Source of the DNA: Sitta carolinensis
Taxonomy: Eukaryota; Chordata; Aves; Passeriformes; Sittidae
Reading direction: 5' to 3'
NCBI GenBank assembly: GCA_032173965.1
Contig: CM063310.1
Location: 931,735 to 995,734, forward strand
DNA length: 64,000 nt
Positions within the stretch are counted from its first letter, which is position 1, and each line of letters starts with the position of its first letter. The position numbers were made by a program, and so were the translations under genes. Shown here one piece after another: positions 1 through 12,300 of this stretch. Below the pieces are notes generated by a model. The model saw only the letters and a program-made list of their open reading frames with translations, did not search any database and had not been told where the DNA came from.

Positions 1-230
1 CACCTGCGCGCTGACATGGGACACGGACAGGTCTGGGGGGAAATGGGGGAAAATGGGGGAAATGGGGTGAAAATGGAGAAATGTCACAGATGGGATCGGC
101 CACCTGCGCGCTGACATCGGACACGGACAGGTCTGGGGGGAAATGGGGGTGAAAATGGGGTGAAAATGGAGAAATGTCACAGATGGGATCGGCCACCTGT
201 GCACTGACATCGGACACGGACAGGTCGGGG
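1..230. repeat. Exon 39 donor-junction array (at least 3 copies)
   Basis: Units of about 94-100 bp carry the minus-strand LSVSDVSAQ segment and its CAG/GTGGCC donor, then intron. The array runs off the left edge. Confidence 0.85.
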
Positions 231-321
231 GGGAAAATGGGGAAAAATGGGGGTGAAAATGGGTGGGAAATGGGGTGACAATGGGTTATTTAGGGGAAAT
301 GATCCTTGTGGGAGCGGCGAC
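231..321. repeat. G-rich intron remnant of the exon 39 array
   Basis: Aaatgggg-type simple sequence between exon 39 and its first copy; no coding signal. Confidence 0.6.
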
Positions 322-350
322 CTGCGCTGTGACCTCAGACACCGAGAGCT
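322..350 (-). CDS. FLNA: FLNA coding exon 39 (repeat 20, short)
   Basis: 29 bp after tgtccccag: completes the split Glu and encodes LSVSEVTAQ before a GTCGCC donor. This matches human EISIQDMTAQ in repeat 20. The bases beyond do not continue the family match, so an intron starts here. Copies of this 3' end recur at 1-230, so the last true copy might lie outside the window. Confidence 0.75.
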
Positions 351-3300
351 CTGGGGACAGAGGGGGACTGCAGGGAAATGGGGAAAGGGAACAAAAGGAG
401 GGGGGAAAAAAGGGGGGGGGAAAGGGGGGAAAAAAGGGGGGAAAAGGGGGGGAAAAGGGGGAAAGAAGAGGGAAAAAGGAAGGGAAAAGGTTCCTGCGTG
501 CCCCCACTCTGACCTGGGGGACACTCAGGGCCCCCCAGGACCCCCAAACCCCCCCAGAGCATCCCCCAAAGAATTCCGGGGATGCTTGGGGGCTCTCTGG
601 GGACTTTCAGGACCCCCCCAGGACCCCCCAGACGCCCCCCACGACCCCCCAAATCCCCCCCCCAGGTCACTCAGGACCCCCAAAACCCCTGCATGTCATT
701 CAGGACACCCAAAACCCCCCCAGAGCATCCCCCCAAAACATCTCTGAGGATGCTCGGGGGCTCTCTGGGGACTTTCGGGACCCCCAAACGCCCCCCAGAC
801 GTCCCCCTAAGACCCCCAGACGCCCCCCCAAGACCCCCAGACGCCCCCCAGGACCCCCCCCGGCCCTCACCGGGCATTTTGAGGCTGAGGTCGCAGGGGG
901 TGCCCACGCTGGCCTCGGGGGGGGCGCGGCGCCGCCGGGTGATGCTCTCGCGCACGCGGCCCTCGCCCGTCACCTTCACCGAGAAGGGGCTCCCTGGGCA
1001 GGCAGGGGAGGGGTCACTCGGGACCCCCAGGACCTCCCCAAATTCCCTCAGGACCCCTCCCAAAATCCCCAGATCTCCCCGAGCTTCAGAACCCCCCAAA
1101 TCCCCCCCCCCGGGTGAGGCTCCCCCCGAGCCGGCACCTTCACCCAGAAGGGTGAATCAAATCCCTGGGGGGGTTGGGGTCACTCGGGACCCCCCAAAAC
1201 ACTCCCAGTGTCTCCCAGTGCCCCCAAATTCCTTCCCAGTCCCCCCAAATCCCCCCCAGTCACTCCCAGTGTTCCAAATCCCCTCCCAGTCTCCCCCAGT
1301 GCCCCCAGATCCCTTCCCAGTTCCCTCCCAGTGCCCCCCAGTCCCTCCAAATCCCCTCCCAGTGCCCCCAGTGCCCCCAAATCCCCTCCCAGTGCCCTCC
1401 CGGTGCCCCCAAACCCCTCCCCAGTGCCCCCCGTACCGGGCACGTGCTGCTCCCCCAGTTTCACAGAGATGATGTAGTTGCCGGGCTCCGTGGGGCAGTA
1501 GGACACGCGGCAGGTGCCGTCCTCCAGCTCCTCCGTGGTGATGTCCACCTTGCTGGGGCCCTCGATGGACAGGCTCAGCCCCCCGTACCCTGGGGGGGGG
1601 GAAGGGGTCAGCACAGACCCCAAAAAAACACCCCAGAACCCCAAAAACCCAAAAAATACACACCGAAAAACCCCGAATCCCAAAATCCCCCATATTACAT
1701 AAAAAGACCTAAAATACCCCCAAAAACCCAAACCCCCAGAAAGAGCCCCAAAACCTCCCCCCAAAAAAGGCAAAACTGCCCCAAAAAGCGGCAGCGGGGA
1801 CCCCCAGGACCCTTCCCAGCCTCTCCCAGCGCCCCCAAATCCCCTCCCAGTTTCCCCACATCCCCTCCCAATCCTTCCCAGTGCCCCCAAATCTCCTCCC
1901 ACCCCATCTCCCCCCCTCCCAGTCCCTCTAAATACCTCCCAATCCCTCCCAGTCCCCCCCAATCCCTCCAGTGCCCCCAAATCCCTCCCAGTCCCCCCAA
2001 ATCCTCCCAAACCACTCCCAGCCCCTCCAGTACCCCCAGATCCCCTTCCAGCCCCTCCCAAACCCCTCCCAGTCCCTCCCAGTACCCCCAGATCCCCTCC
2101 CAACCTCCTCAGATCCCCTCCCAGTCCCCCAAACCCTCCCAGCCCCCCCAGATCCCCCCCAGTACCCCCAATTCCCCTCCCAGCCCCTCCCAGTACCCCA
2201 GATCCCCTCCCAACCTCCCCAGTACCCTCCAGTGCCCCCAAATCCTCTACCAGTCCCTCCCAGTCCCCCCAAACCCCTCCAGTCCCCCAAATCCCCTCCC
2301 AGCTCCCCCAAATCCCCTCCCAGCCCCCCCAGTCCCCCCGGTGCCCACCAGCCTCGCGGGTGTCGATGGTGAAGTGGGCAGGCTGGAAGGTCGTGCCCTC
2401 GCTCAGGCCGGGCCCGCGCAGCCGCACCCGGGACGCGTCCCGAGCTCGGCCTGGCTGATGGTGACGGCCAGGGGCTGCGGGGCAGGGGCTGTCCCCCCCG
2501 GGACACGTGCACCAGGTGCTCCCCGACCTCCTGGGGCACGAACGAGATACCTGCGGGGACAGGGACAGGGACAGGGTCACCTCATGGACAGGGGGACAGG
2601 GACAGGGGGACACAGGGCCAGGGGGCTGCGGGGCAGGGGCTGCCCGGCCCTCGAGACATGGACCAAGAGCTCCCCGAGCTCCTGGGGGACAAAGGAGATA
2701 CCTGCGGGGACAGGGGGACAGTGAGGGGACAGGGGACACAGCAGGGACAGGGATAGAGGGACAGGGTACAATGTCCCCAGTGATGTCCCCAGTGTCCCCA
2801 TGTCCCCTCACCCAGGTGGCCGTCCCGCAGCCGTTTCAGCGAGCAGGGCTCTGTGTCCCCAGTGTCCCCAGTGATGTCCCCATGTCCCCTCACCCAGGTG
2901 GCCGTCCCGCAGCCGTTTCAGCGAGCAGGGCTCTGTGTCCCCAGTGTCCCCAGTGATGTCCCCATGTCCCCTCACCCAGGTGGCCGTCCCGCAGCCGTTT
3001 CAGCGAGCAGGGCTCTGTGTCCCCAGTGTCCCCAGTGTCCCCAGATGCTGTCCCCATGTCCCCTCACCCAGGTGGCCGTCCCGCAGCCGTTTCAGCGAGC
3101 AGGGCTCTGTGTCCCCAGTGTCCCCAGTGTCCCCTCACCCAGGTGGCCGTCCCGCAGCCGTTTCAGCGAGCAGGGCTCTGTGTCCCCAGTGTCCCCTCAC
3201 CCAGGTGGCCGTCCCGCAGCCGTTTCAGCGAGCAGGGCTCTGTGTCCCCAGTGTCCCCAGTGTCCCCTCACCCAGGTGGCCGTCCCGCAGCCGTTTCAGT

Positions 3301-6300
3301 GAGCAGGGCTCTGTGTCCCCAGTGTCCCCAGTGATGTCCCCATGTCCCCTCACCCAGGTGGCCGTCCCGCAGCCGTTTCAGCGAGCAGGGCTCTGTGTCC
3401 CCAGTGTCCCCAGTGATGTCCCCAGTGTCCCCATGTCCCCTCACCCAGGTGGCCGTCCCGCAGCCGTTTCAGCGAGCAGGGCTCTGTGTCCCCAGTGTCC
3501 CCAGTGTCCCCTCACCCAGGTGGCCGTCCCGCAGCCGTTTCAGCGAGCAGGGCTCTGTGTCCCCAGTGTCCCCAGTGATGTCCCCATGTCCCCTCACCCA
3601 GGTGGCCGTCCCGCAGCCGTTTCAGCGAGCAGGGCTCTGTGTCCCCAGTGATGTCCCCATGTCCCCTCACCCAGGTGGCCGTCCCGCAGCCGTTTCAGCG
3701 AGCAGGGCTCTGTGTCCCCAGTGTCCCCAGTGATGTCCCCAGTGTCCCCATGTCCCCTCACCCAGGTGGCCGTCCCGCAGCCGTTTCAGCGAGCAGGGCT
3801 CTGTGTCCCCAGTGTCCCCAGTGTCCCCTCACCCAGGTGGCCGTCCCGCAGCCGTTTCAGCGAGCAGGGCTCTGTGTCCCCAGTGTCCCCAGTGATGTCC
3901 CCATGTCCCCTCACCCAGGTGGCCGTCCCGCAGCCGTTTCAGCGAGCAGGGCTCTGTGTCCCCAGTGTCCCCAGTGATGTCCCCAGTGTCCCCTCACCCA
4001 GGTGGCCGTCCCGCAGCCGTTTCAGCGAGCAGGGCTCCTTGCGGCCCGAGGGCGCCGTCACGCTGGCGCTCAGCTGGCTCAGGTCGCTCTCGCCGATGTC
4101 CAGCGGGATCTCGGCCGAGGCGCCCACCTTGAGGTGGGACTGGCGCAGGGAATCGTCACCTGTGGGGACAGAGGGGGCACCCGGGGGTCAGCCAGGGGCA
4201 CCCGGGGGTCAGGGGGGTCACCCAGGGGACAGCAGGGTCACCCAGGGGTCAGTGGGGTCACCCAGGGGTCAGTGGGGTCACCCAGGGACAGCAGGGTCAC
4301 CCAGGGGTCAGTGGGGTCAGTGATCTCAGGTGTGGGTTTGGGTGGTTTTTTGGGGTTTTTTTCCGGATTTGGGGTTTTCGGGGGGGATTTTGGGGTGCTC
4401 CCACCTGTGATCCTGGCAGTGAAGGGACTGCCTGCGATGTGCCAGTGACCCCAGGGGTGTTTTGGGTGGGTTTTTATGCCGTTTTTTTCAGGATTTTTTT
4501 GGTTTTTCCCTGGATTTTGTGTATTTTACCTGTGATCCTGGCAGTGAAGGGGCTGCCTGCGATGTGCTTGTCGTTGTACTTGACCACGATGCCGTAGTCT
4601 CCGGGCAGCACGGGCAGGTAGGACACGGAGCAGGTGCCATCCCCGTTGTCCTGGCAGCTGATCTCGGCCTTGGAGGGGCCCTCGACGGCCAGGGACAGCC
4701 CCCCTGGGATGGGGACATGGGGACAGGGTCAGGGGACAGGGACAGGGTCAGGGGACAGGGTCAGGGACAGACCCCTGGGGACAGGGACAGGGACAGGGAC
4801 AGCCCCCCTGGGGACAGGGACATGGGGACAGGGTCAGGGGATAGGGTCAGGGACAGCCCCCCTGGGATGGGGACATGGGGACAGGGTCAGGGGACAGGGA
4901 CAGACCCCTGGGGACAGGGACAGGGACAGGGACAGCCCCCCTGGGATGGGGACATGGGGACAGGGTCAGGGGACAGGGACAGCCCCCCTGGGGACAGGGA
5001 CAGGGACAGGGGACAGCTCCCCTGGGGACAGGGACAGGGTCAGGGGACAGGGACAGGGGACAGCTCCCCTGGGGACAGGGACAGGGTCAGGGGACAGGGA
5101 CAGCTCCCCTGGGGACAGGGACAGGGTCAGGGCCAGCCCCCTGGGGACAGGGACAGGGGACAGGGCCAGCCCCCTGGGGACAGGGACAGCACTCAGAGGG
5201 GGAGAATAAGGTCAGGTGTGTCCCCCCATGTCCCCCTCAGTGTCCCCACGTCCCCTGTGTCCCCTCAGTGTCTCTCCCCACGTCCCCAGTGTCCCTTGAG
5301 TGTCCCCCCATGACCCCAGTGTCTCCCTATGTCCCACCCTCAGTGTACCCTCTCAGTATCCTCAGTGCCCCCCGTGTCCCCCCCTCAGTGTCCCCATGTC
5401 CCCTGTCCCCTCATGTCCCCAGTGTCCCCCCGTGTCCCCCCTCAGTGTCCCCATGTCCCCTGTCCCCTCATGTCCCCAGTGTCCCCCCGTGTCCCCATGT
5501 CCCCTGTCCCCTCATGTCCCCAGTGTCCCCCCGTGTCCCCCCCTCAGTGTCCCCATGTCCCCTGTCCCCTCATGTCCCCAGTGTCCCCCCGTGTCCCACC
5601 CTCGCCGGCGTCCTTGGTGTTGACGGTGAAGGTGGCCGGGCGGTTGACGGTGCCGTGGGTCAGCCCCGGCCCGTAGGCTGTGACGTGCCCACTGTTCACA
5701 TAATCCACGTAGAACTGCAGGGGGCTGCCTGGGGGGGACACGGGGGGGTCAGGGGACACCCCACAGCGCCCCCAAATCCCCCTTGGGGATAACAACCCCA
5801 AAAGTGTCCCCAGAGCCACCCGCGGGTGGCCCCGGCCACTCAGAGTCCCCCTAAAGCCACTCCTGAAATCCATGGAGAACTGGGACAGGGGGAAACACCC
5901 CCAAACCCAAAAAAACCATAAAAACTATCTCCAAAAACTCCCCAAAATATTCCTCTAAATCCCCCCACCTGGGATGTGGATGCTGTCACACCTGGTGTCC
6001 ATCTCAGGTACCCCAATCCCCCCAATCCCCCCAGTCCCTCACCTGGGATGTGGATGCTGTCACACCTGGTGTCCATCTCAGGTACCACAATCCCCCCAAT
6101 CCCCCCAGTCCCTCACCTGGGATGTGGATGCTGTCACACCTGGTGTCCATCTCAGGTACCCCAATCCCCCCACACCCCCCCAATCCCCCCAGTCCCTCAC
6201 CTGGGATGTGGATGCTGTCACACCTGGTGTCCATCTCAGGCACCCTGATCCCCCCAAAACCCCCAATCCCCCAGTCCCCCCAGTCCTCACCTGGGAGTGG

Positions 6301-9300
6301 ATGCTGTCACACCTGGTGTCCATCTCAGGCACCCCTGATCCCCCCAAAAACCCCCCAAATCCCCCCAGTCCCCCCAGTCCCTCACCTGGGATGTGGATGC
6401 TTCACACCTGGTGCCCCATCTCAGGTACCCCAATCCCCCCAGTCCCCCAGTCCCCCCAGTCCCTCACCTGGGATGTGGATGCTGTCACACCTGGTGTCCA
6501 TCTCAGGTACCCTGATCCCCCAAAACCCCAGTGCCCCCAGTCCCTCACCTGGGATGTGGATGCTGTCACACCTGGTGTCCATCTCAGGTACCCCAATCCC
6601 CCCAGTCCCCCCAGTCCCTCACCTGGGATGTGGATGCTGTCACACCTGGTGTCCATCTCAGGTACCCCAATCCCCCCAGTCCCCCCATCCCTCACCTGGG
6701 ATGTGGATGCTGTCACACCTGTGTCCATCTCAGGCACCCCAATCCCCCCAGTCCCCCCAATCTCTCACCTGGGATGGGATGCTGTCACACACTGGTGTCC
6801 ATCTCAGGTACCCCAATCCCCCAGTCCCCCATCCCTCACCTGGGATGTGGATGCTGTCACACCTGGTGTCCATCTCAGGTACCCCAATCCCCCCAATCCC
6901 CCCAGTCCCTCACCTGGGATGTGGATGCTGTCACACCTGGTGTCCATCTCAGGTACCCCAATCCCCCCAGTCCCCCCAGTCCCTCACCTGGGATGTGGAT
7001 GCTGTCACACCTGATGTCCATCTCGTGCAGCCCCGCCTCGGTGGGTGCGAAGCGCACCGTCACCGTGCCGTCCTTGTTGTCCGTGATGTCCGGGGTGGCC
7101 ACCTTGCCCGAGGGCATGCGCACCTCACCTGGGAGGGGGACACACCTGGGTCACCTGGGGACACCTGGGGACACCTGGGGACAGCTGGAACACCTGGGGA
7201 CACCTGGGGGTTCTGAAGTGGCCACCTTGCCCGAGGGCATGCACACCTCACCTGGGATGGGGACACACCTGGGACACCTGGGGACACCCTGGGGGAGACT
7301 GGGGACACCGGGTCACCTGGGACACCTGGGGGGGACCTGAGAACATCTGGGGACCCCTGGGGGACACTCAGAGATTTTTTGGGCTGATTTTGGGGTGGTT
7401 TTGGGCCGTTTTGGGGGCTGATTTTTGGCTATTTCTGGGCTCATTTTTGGCTGTTTCTGGGCTCATTTTTGGCTATTTCTGGGCTCATTTTTGGCTCTTC
7501 CTGGGCTCATTTTGGCTGTTTCTGGGCTCATTTTTGGCTGTTTCTGGGCTCATTTTTGGCTATTTCTGGGCTCATTTTTGGCTGTTTCTGGGCTCACTTT
7601 TGGCTATTTCTGGGCTCATTTTTGGCTCTTCCTGGGCTCATTTTTGGCTCTTCCTGGGCTCATTTTTGGCTATTTCTGGGCTCATTTTTGGCTATTTCTG
7701 GGCTCATTTCTGGGGTATTTTTGGGGATGATTTTTGGCTCTTCCTGGGCTCATTTTTGGCTATTTCTGGGCTCATTTCTAAGGTATTTTTGGGGCTCATT
7801 TTTGGCTGTTTCTGGGCTCATTTTTAGGCATTTTGGGGCCGGTTTTGGGGCCTCACCCGTGATCTCGCCCTTCTTGATGGTGACAGGGATGACGATGGTT
7901 CGAAGGCCGCAGCCCGCCATGTCCAGCCCGTTGACCCCAGCAGCGGCCGGTCCGTGGCCTGGGGGCACCGAGGGTCAGCACAGCCAGCCCCCTGAACCCC
8001 CGGGTCACCATTGCCCCCACCCCATCACCCCACTCTGCACCACATCACCACCATTTGTCACCCCAGTGTTTCCCCATTTTTCCCATTTTCTCCCTCATTT
8101 CCCCCCATTTCCCCCCGTTTCACTCACCATGACCTGGAAGGGGCTGTTGGGGATGTGCTCCCCCCAAACCTCACACAGATCCCATTTTCACCCCAATAAT
8201 TCCCATTTTCACCCCAATAATTCCCATTTTCCCCCCGTTTTCCCCCCGTTTCACTCACCATGACCTGGAAGGGGCTGTTGGGGATGTGCTCCCCCCCGAA
8301 CCTCACACAGATCACGTATTTCCCGGGCTGGGGGGCCGTGTAGAAGATGTCGAAGGTGCCGTCGGGGTTCTCCACCACGTCCACGTCCACCTCGGAGCCG
8401 TCGGGCGTGCACACCGAGCACGTCACCTTGCCCTTGCCCGCGGCCTTGGCGTCCACCGTGATCAGCGTCTGCTCGCCCAGCTGGATGGTGGGGCCCAGCC
8501 CCGGCCCTGGGGGACAGCAGGGTCAGGGCTGGGGCCAGGGCGGGCTGGGGAACTCCAAAATGGGATGGGGAATGGGGATGGGGAACTCCAAAATGGGATG
8601 GGGAATGGGGATGGGGATGGGAATGTGAAATGGGGATGGGGAACTCGAAATGGGGATGGGGAATGGGGATGGGGAATGGGGATGGGGTACTCCAAAATGG
8701 GATGGGAAACACAAAACTGGGGCTGGGGAACTCCAAATGGGGATGGGGAATGTGAAATGGGGATGGGGAACTCCAAATGGGGATGGGGAATGGGGTTGGG
8801 GAACTCGAAATGGGGCTGGGAGCCAGAGCGGGCTGGGGAACTCCAAATGGGGATGGGGAATGGGGAACTCCAAATGGGGATGGGGAATGGGGAACTCCAA
8901 ATGGGGATGGGGAATGTGAAATGGGGATGGGGAACTCGAAATGGGGATGGGAAACACAAAACTGGGGCTGGGGAACTCCAAATGGGGATGGGGAACTCGA
9001 AATGGGGATGGGGAATGGGGTTGGGGAACTCGAAATGGGGCTGGGAGCCAGAGCGGGCTGGGGAACTCCAAATGGGGATGGGGAATGTGAAATGGGGATG
9101 GAGAACTCGAAATGGGGATGGGGAATGTGAAATGGGGATGGGGAATGTGAAATGGGGATGGGAAACTCAAAATGGGGATGGGGAATGTGAAATGGGGATG
9201 GGAAACTCAAAATGGGGATGGGGAATGTGAAATGGGGATGGGGAATGTGAAACTGGGGTGGGAAACACAAAACAGGGATGGGGAGCCCAAAATGGGGATA

Positions 9301-12300
9301 GGAAACTCAAAATGGGGGTGAGGAACATAAAATGGGGATGGGAAACCCAAAATGGGGGCAAGAAACCCAAAATGGGGGCAGGAAACTCAAAGTGGGGACA
9401 GGGACCCCAAAATGGGGATGGGAAACCTGAAATGGGGCTGGGAAACCCAAAATGGGTCCCCATCATTAATTGAGGTCCTGGAGGGCTCCCCTCATTGAAT
9501 CTGGGGGGCCCCCATCATTAATTTGGGGGCCTCCCCTCATTAATTGAGACTGGGGCTCCCTCACCGATAATTTTTGGGGGGTTCCCCCTGTTTAACTCGA
9601 GTCCCAACCACCCCAAACCCCCTCCCCTGCTCCCCTCATGCAGGGCCGGGTTTGGGGTGCAGGGGGTCTCGGTTTTGGGGTACAGGGGGGGTCTCAGTTT
9701 CAGGGTGAAGGGGATCTCAGTTTTGGGGCTCAGGGGGTCTCGGTTTGGGGTGCAGGGGGTCTCGGGTTCAGGGAGCAGGGAGTCTCAGTTTTGGGGCTCA
9801 GGGGGTCTCGGTTTTGGGGTGCGGGGGGCTCGGTTTTGGGGTGCAGGGGGTCTCGGGTTTGGGGTACAGGGGGTCTCAGTTTTGGGGCTCAGGGGGTCTC
9901 AGTTTCGGGGTGCAGGGGGTCTCGGGTTCAGGGAGCAGGGGGTCTCAGTCTCGGGGCTCAGGGGGTCTCAGTTTCGGTGCTCAGGGGTCTTGGTTTCGGG
10001 GTGCGGGGGGTCTCAGTCTCGGGGCTCAGGGGGTCTCAGTCTCGGGGCTCAGGGGGTCTCAGTTTCGGGGCTCAGGGGTCTCGGTTTCGGGGTGCGGGGG
10101 GGTCTCGGTTTTGGGGTGCAGGGGGTCTCAGTCTCGGGGCTCAGGGTGTCTCGGTTCGGGGTGCGGGGGTCTCGGTTTCAGGGAGCAGGGGGTCTCAGTT
10201 TTGGGGCTCAGGGGGTCTCGGTTCGGGCCTCAGGGGGTCTCAGTCTCGGGGCTCAGGGGGTCTCAGTCTCGGGGCTCAGGGAGTCTCGGTTTCGGGCTCA
10301 GGGGTCTCGGTTCGGGGCTCAGGGGGTCTCGGTTCGGGGTGCGGGGGTCTCAGTCTCGGGGCTCAGGGGGTCTCAGTCTCAGGGCTCAGGGGGTCTCGGT
10401 TTCAGGGAGCAGGGGGTCTCAGTCTCGGGGCTCAGGGGGTCTCAGTCTCGGGCTCAGGGGGTCTCAGTCTCGGGGCTCAGGGTGTCTCGGTTCGGGGTGC
10501 GGGGGGTCTCGGTTTCAGGGAGCAGGGGGTCTCAGTCTCGGGGCTCAGGGGGTCTCGGTTTCGGGGTGCGGGGGGTCTCGGCCATGCGCCCCCCCAAGCC
10601 GTGCTCTTACCTAAGCCGTGACCTCCGATGGAAACTACAGCGTGGGGGGGGGGGAATGTGGGCGTGGGGGGGTGGGCGTGGAGGGAGGGTGGGCAGAGAA
10701 GCAAGAAATCCAGTGAGACACAGCCGTGAGACCCCCAACCCCACCCCCAAAACCCCCAAAATCCCCCAAAACCCCCAAAAAATCCCCGTTCCCCCCTCGG
10801 TGCAGCCGTGCCCCTCTCCCCGCAGGGTTGCGTCCCCCCCATTCCTGAGGGGGTTTGCGCGGTGGTTTCTCCCATTGCTGAAGGTGGTATGCCCCACTCT
10901 GGGGGGGGGGGGGGGTTACCCCTGTGGGGTTTGGGGTGTTTTAATCCCGTTTTTCCGGGGTTTTCTCCCAGTTTTTGGGGGTTTTCCCTTCGTTTTGGGG
11001 CTCACCGGTGACCGTGCATTTGCTGGCGTCGCCGGTGGGCACGGCCCGGATGCGGTAGGGGGAATAGGGGATCTCGTCCCCCCCGTATTTGATGAGGATG
11101 GTGTAGCGGCCGGTCATGTCCGGCACGTAGGACACCGTGTAGGTGCCGTCCTGGTTGTCGCGGATCGAAGCCTTCTTGGGCTTCCCCTCGGGATCCTGAA
11201 AGGGACAAAAAAAGCGGAGATTTCGTCCATTAGCGAGGTGAGAATGGGAGTTTGGGCGCGTTTGGGGCGTGGGGTTGGATTTTAGGGCTGGGACAAAGGA
11301 GCCCAGAGCTCCCGGTTGGGGTCATTGCTCCCTTGGGATTCCCCTCATGATCCTGAGGGGAAGAGGTTTTTCCTGAGGGGAAAAAGTGGGAATTTTGGCA
11401 GCTGGTGAGGTGAGAATGGGAATTTGGTGGGTTGAGAGGTGGAAAAATGGGAATTTGGGCAGTTTTGGGGTTTGGGGGTGGATTTTAGGGCTGGGACAAA
11501 GGACCCCAGAGCTCCCGGCTGGGGTCATTGCTCCCGTGGGATCCTGAGGGGAAAAAGTATTTCCTGAGGGGAAAAAATGAGAATTTTGGCATCTGATGAG
11601 GTGAGAATGAAAATTTGTGTAGCTGGAAGGTGGAAAAATTAGAAATTAGGGAATGCAGGGTTAGTTTAGCATCACCAGGGTGAAAAAAAAATCCCCACCA
11701 CCTCCAACAGCGCCCAGCCCTGACCAACACCAACAACACCGTCCCTCAGTGCCCACGCTCCCCAAACCCCCCAAACCCCCCCAGAACTCAACCCCACAGA
11801 ACTCTAACCCCCAAAACTCAAACCCCCCAGAACTCAAACCCCCCAGAACTCAATCCCCCAGAACTCAACCCCCCAGAACTCAACCCCCCAGAACTCAATC
11901 CCCCAGAACTCAACCCCCCAGAACTCAACCCCCCAGCACCGTGATCTGCACGGCCAGCAGCCCCTCGCCCGCGTCCTTGGCGTCGATGGTGAACTCCACG
12001 GGCAGGCTGGCCGGCACACCCGTCGTGTTGAGGCCGGGGCCGCTCGCCCGCACCTTGCTGGCGTCGTGCGTGGGCAGCGCCTTCACCTTGAAGGGGCTGT
12101 GGGGAAGCGATGGTGGGGTCAGGACACCCCCCCAAAAACCCCTCCAGAGCCCCCCGAAATGCCCCCCCCGGACCCACCTGCGCGGCACCTCGTGGTCGCC
12201 GTAGCGCACGGAGATGCTGTAGGGACCCTCGCGGGACGGCACGTAGGACACGCGCTGTGTGCCGTCCCCATTGTCGGCCACGTCCACGGGCTCCAGCACG

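Noticed and set aside
2806..3997. Regular repeats resembling a CRISPR array
   Set aside because: Vertebrate context, the repeat contains a filamin exon end, and the spacers are themselves repeats rather than unique sequences.
7385..7835. Hydrophobic repeat protein ([19 protein letters not shown])
   Set aside because: An artefact of the 22-bp array, open in three frames with no start context or conservation.
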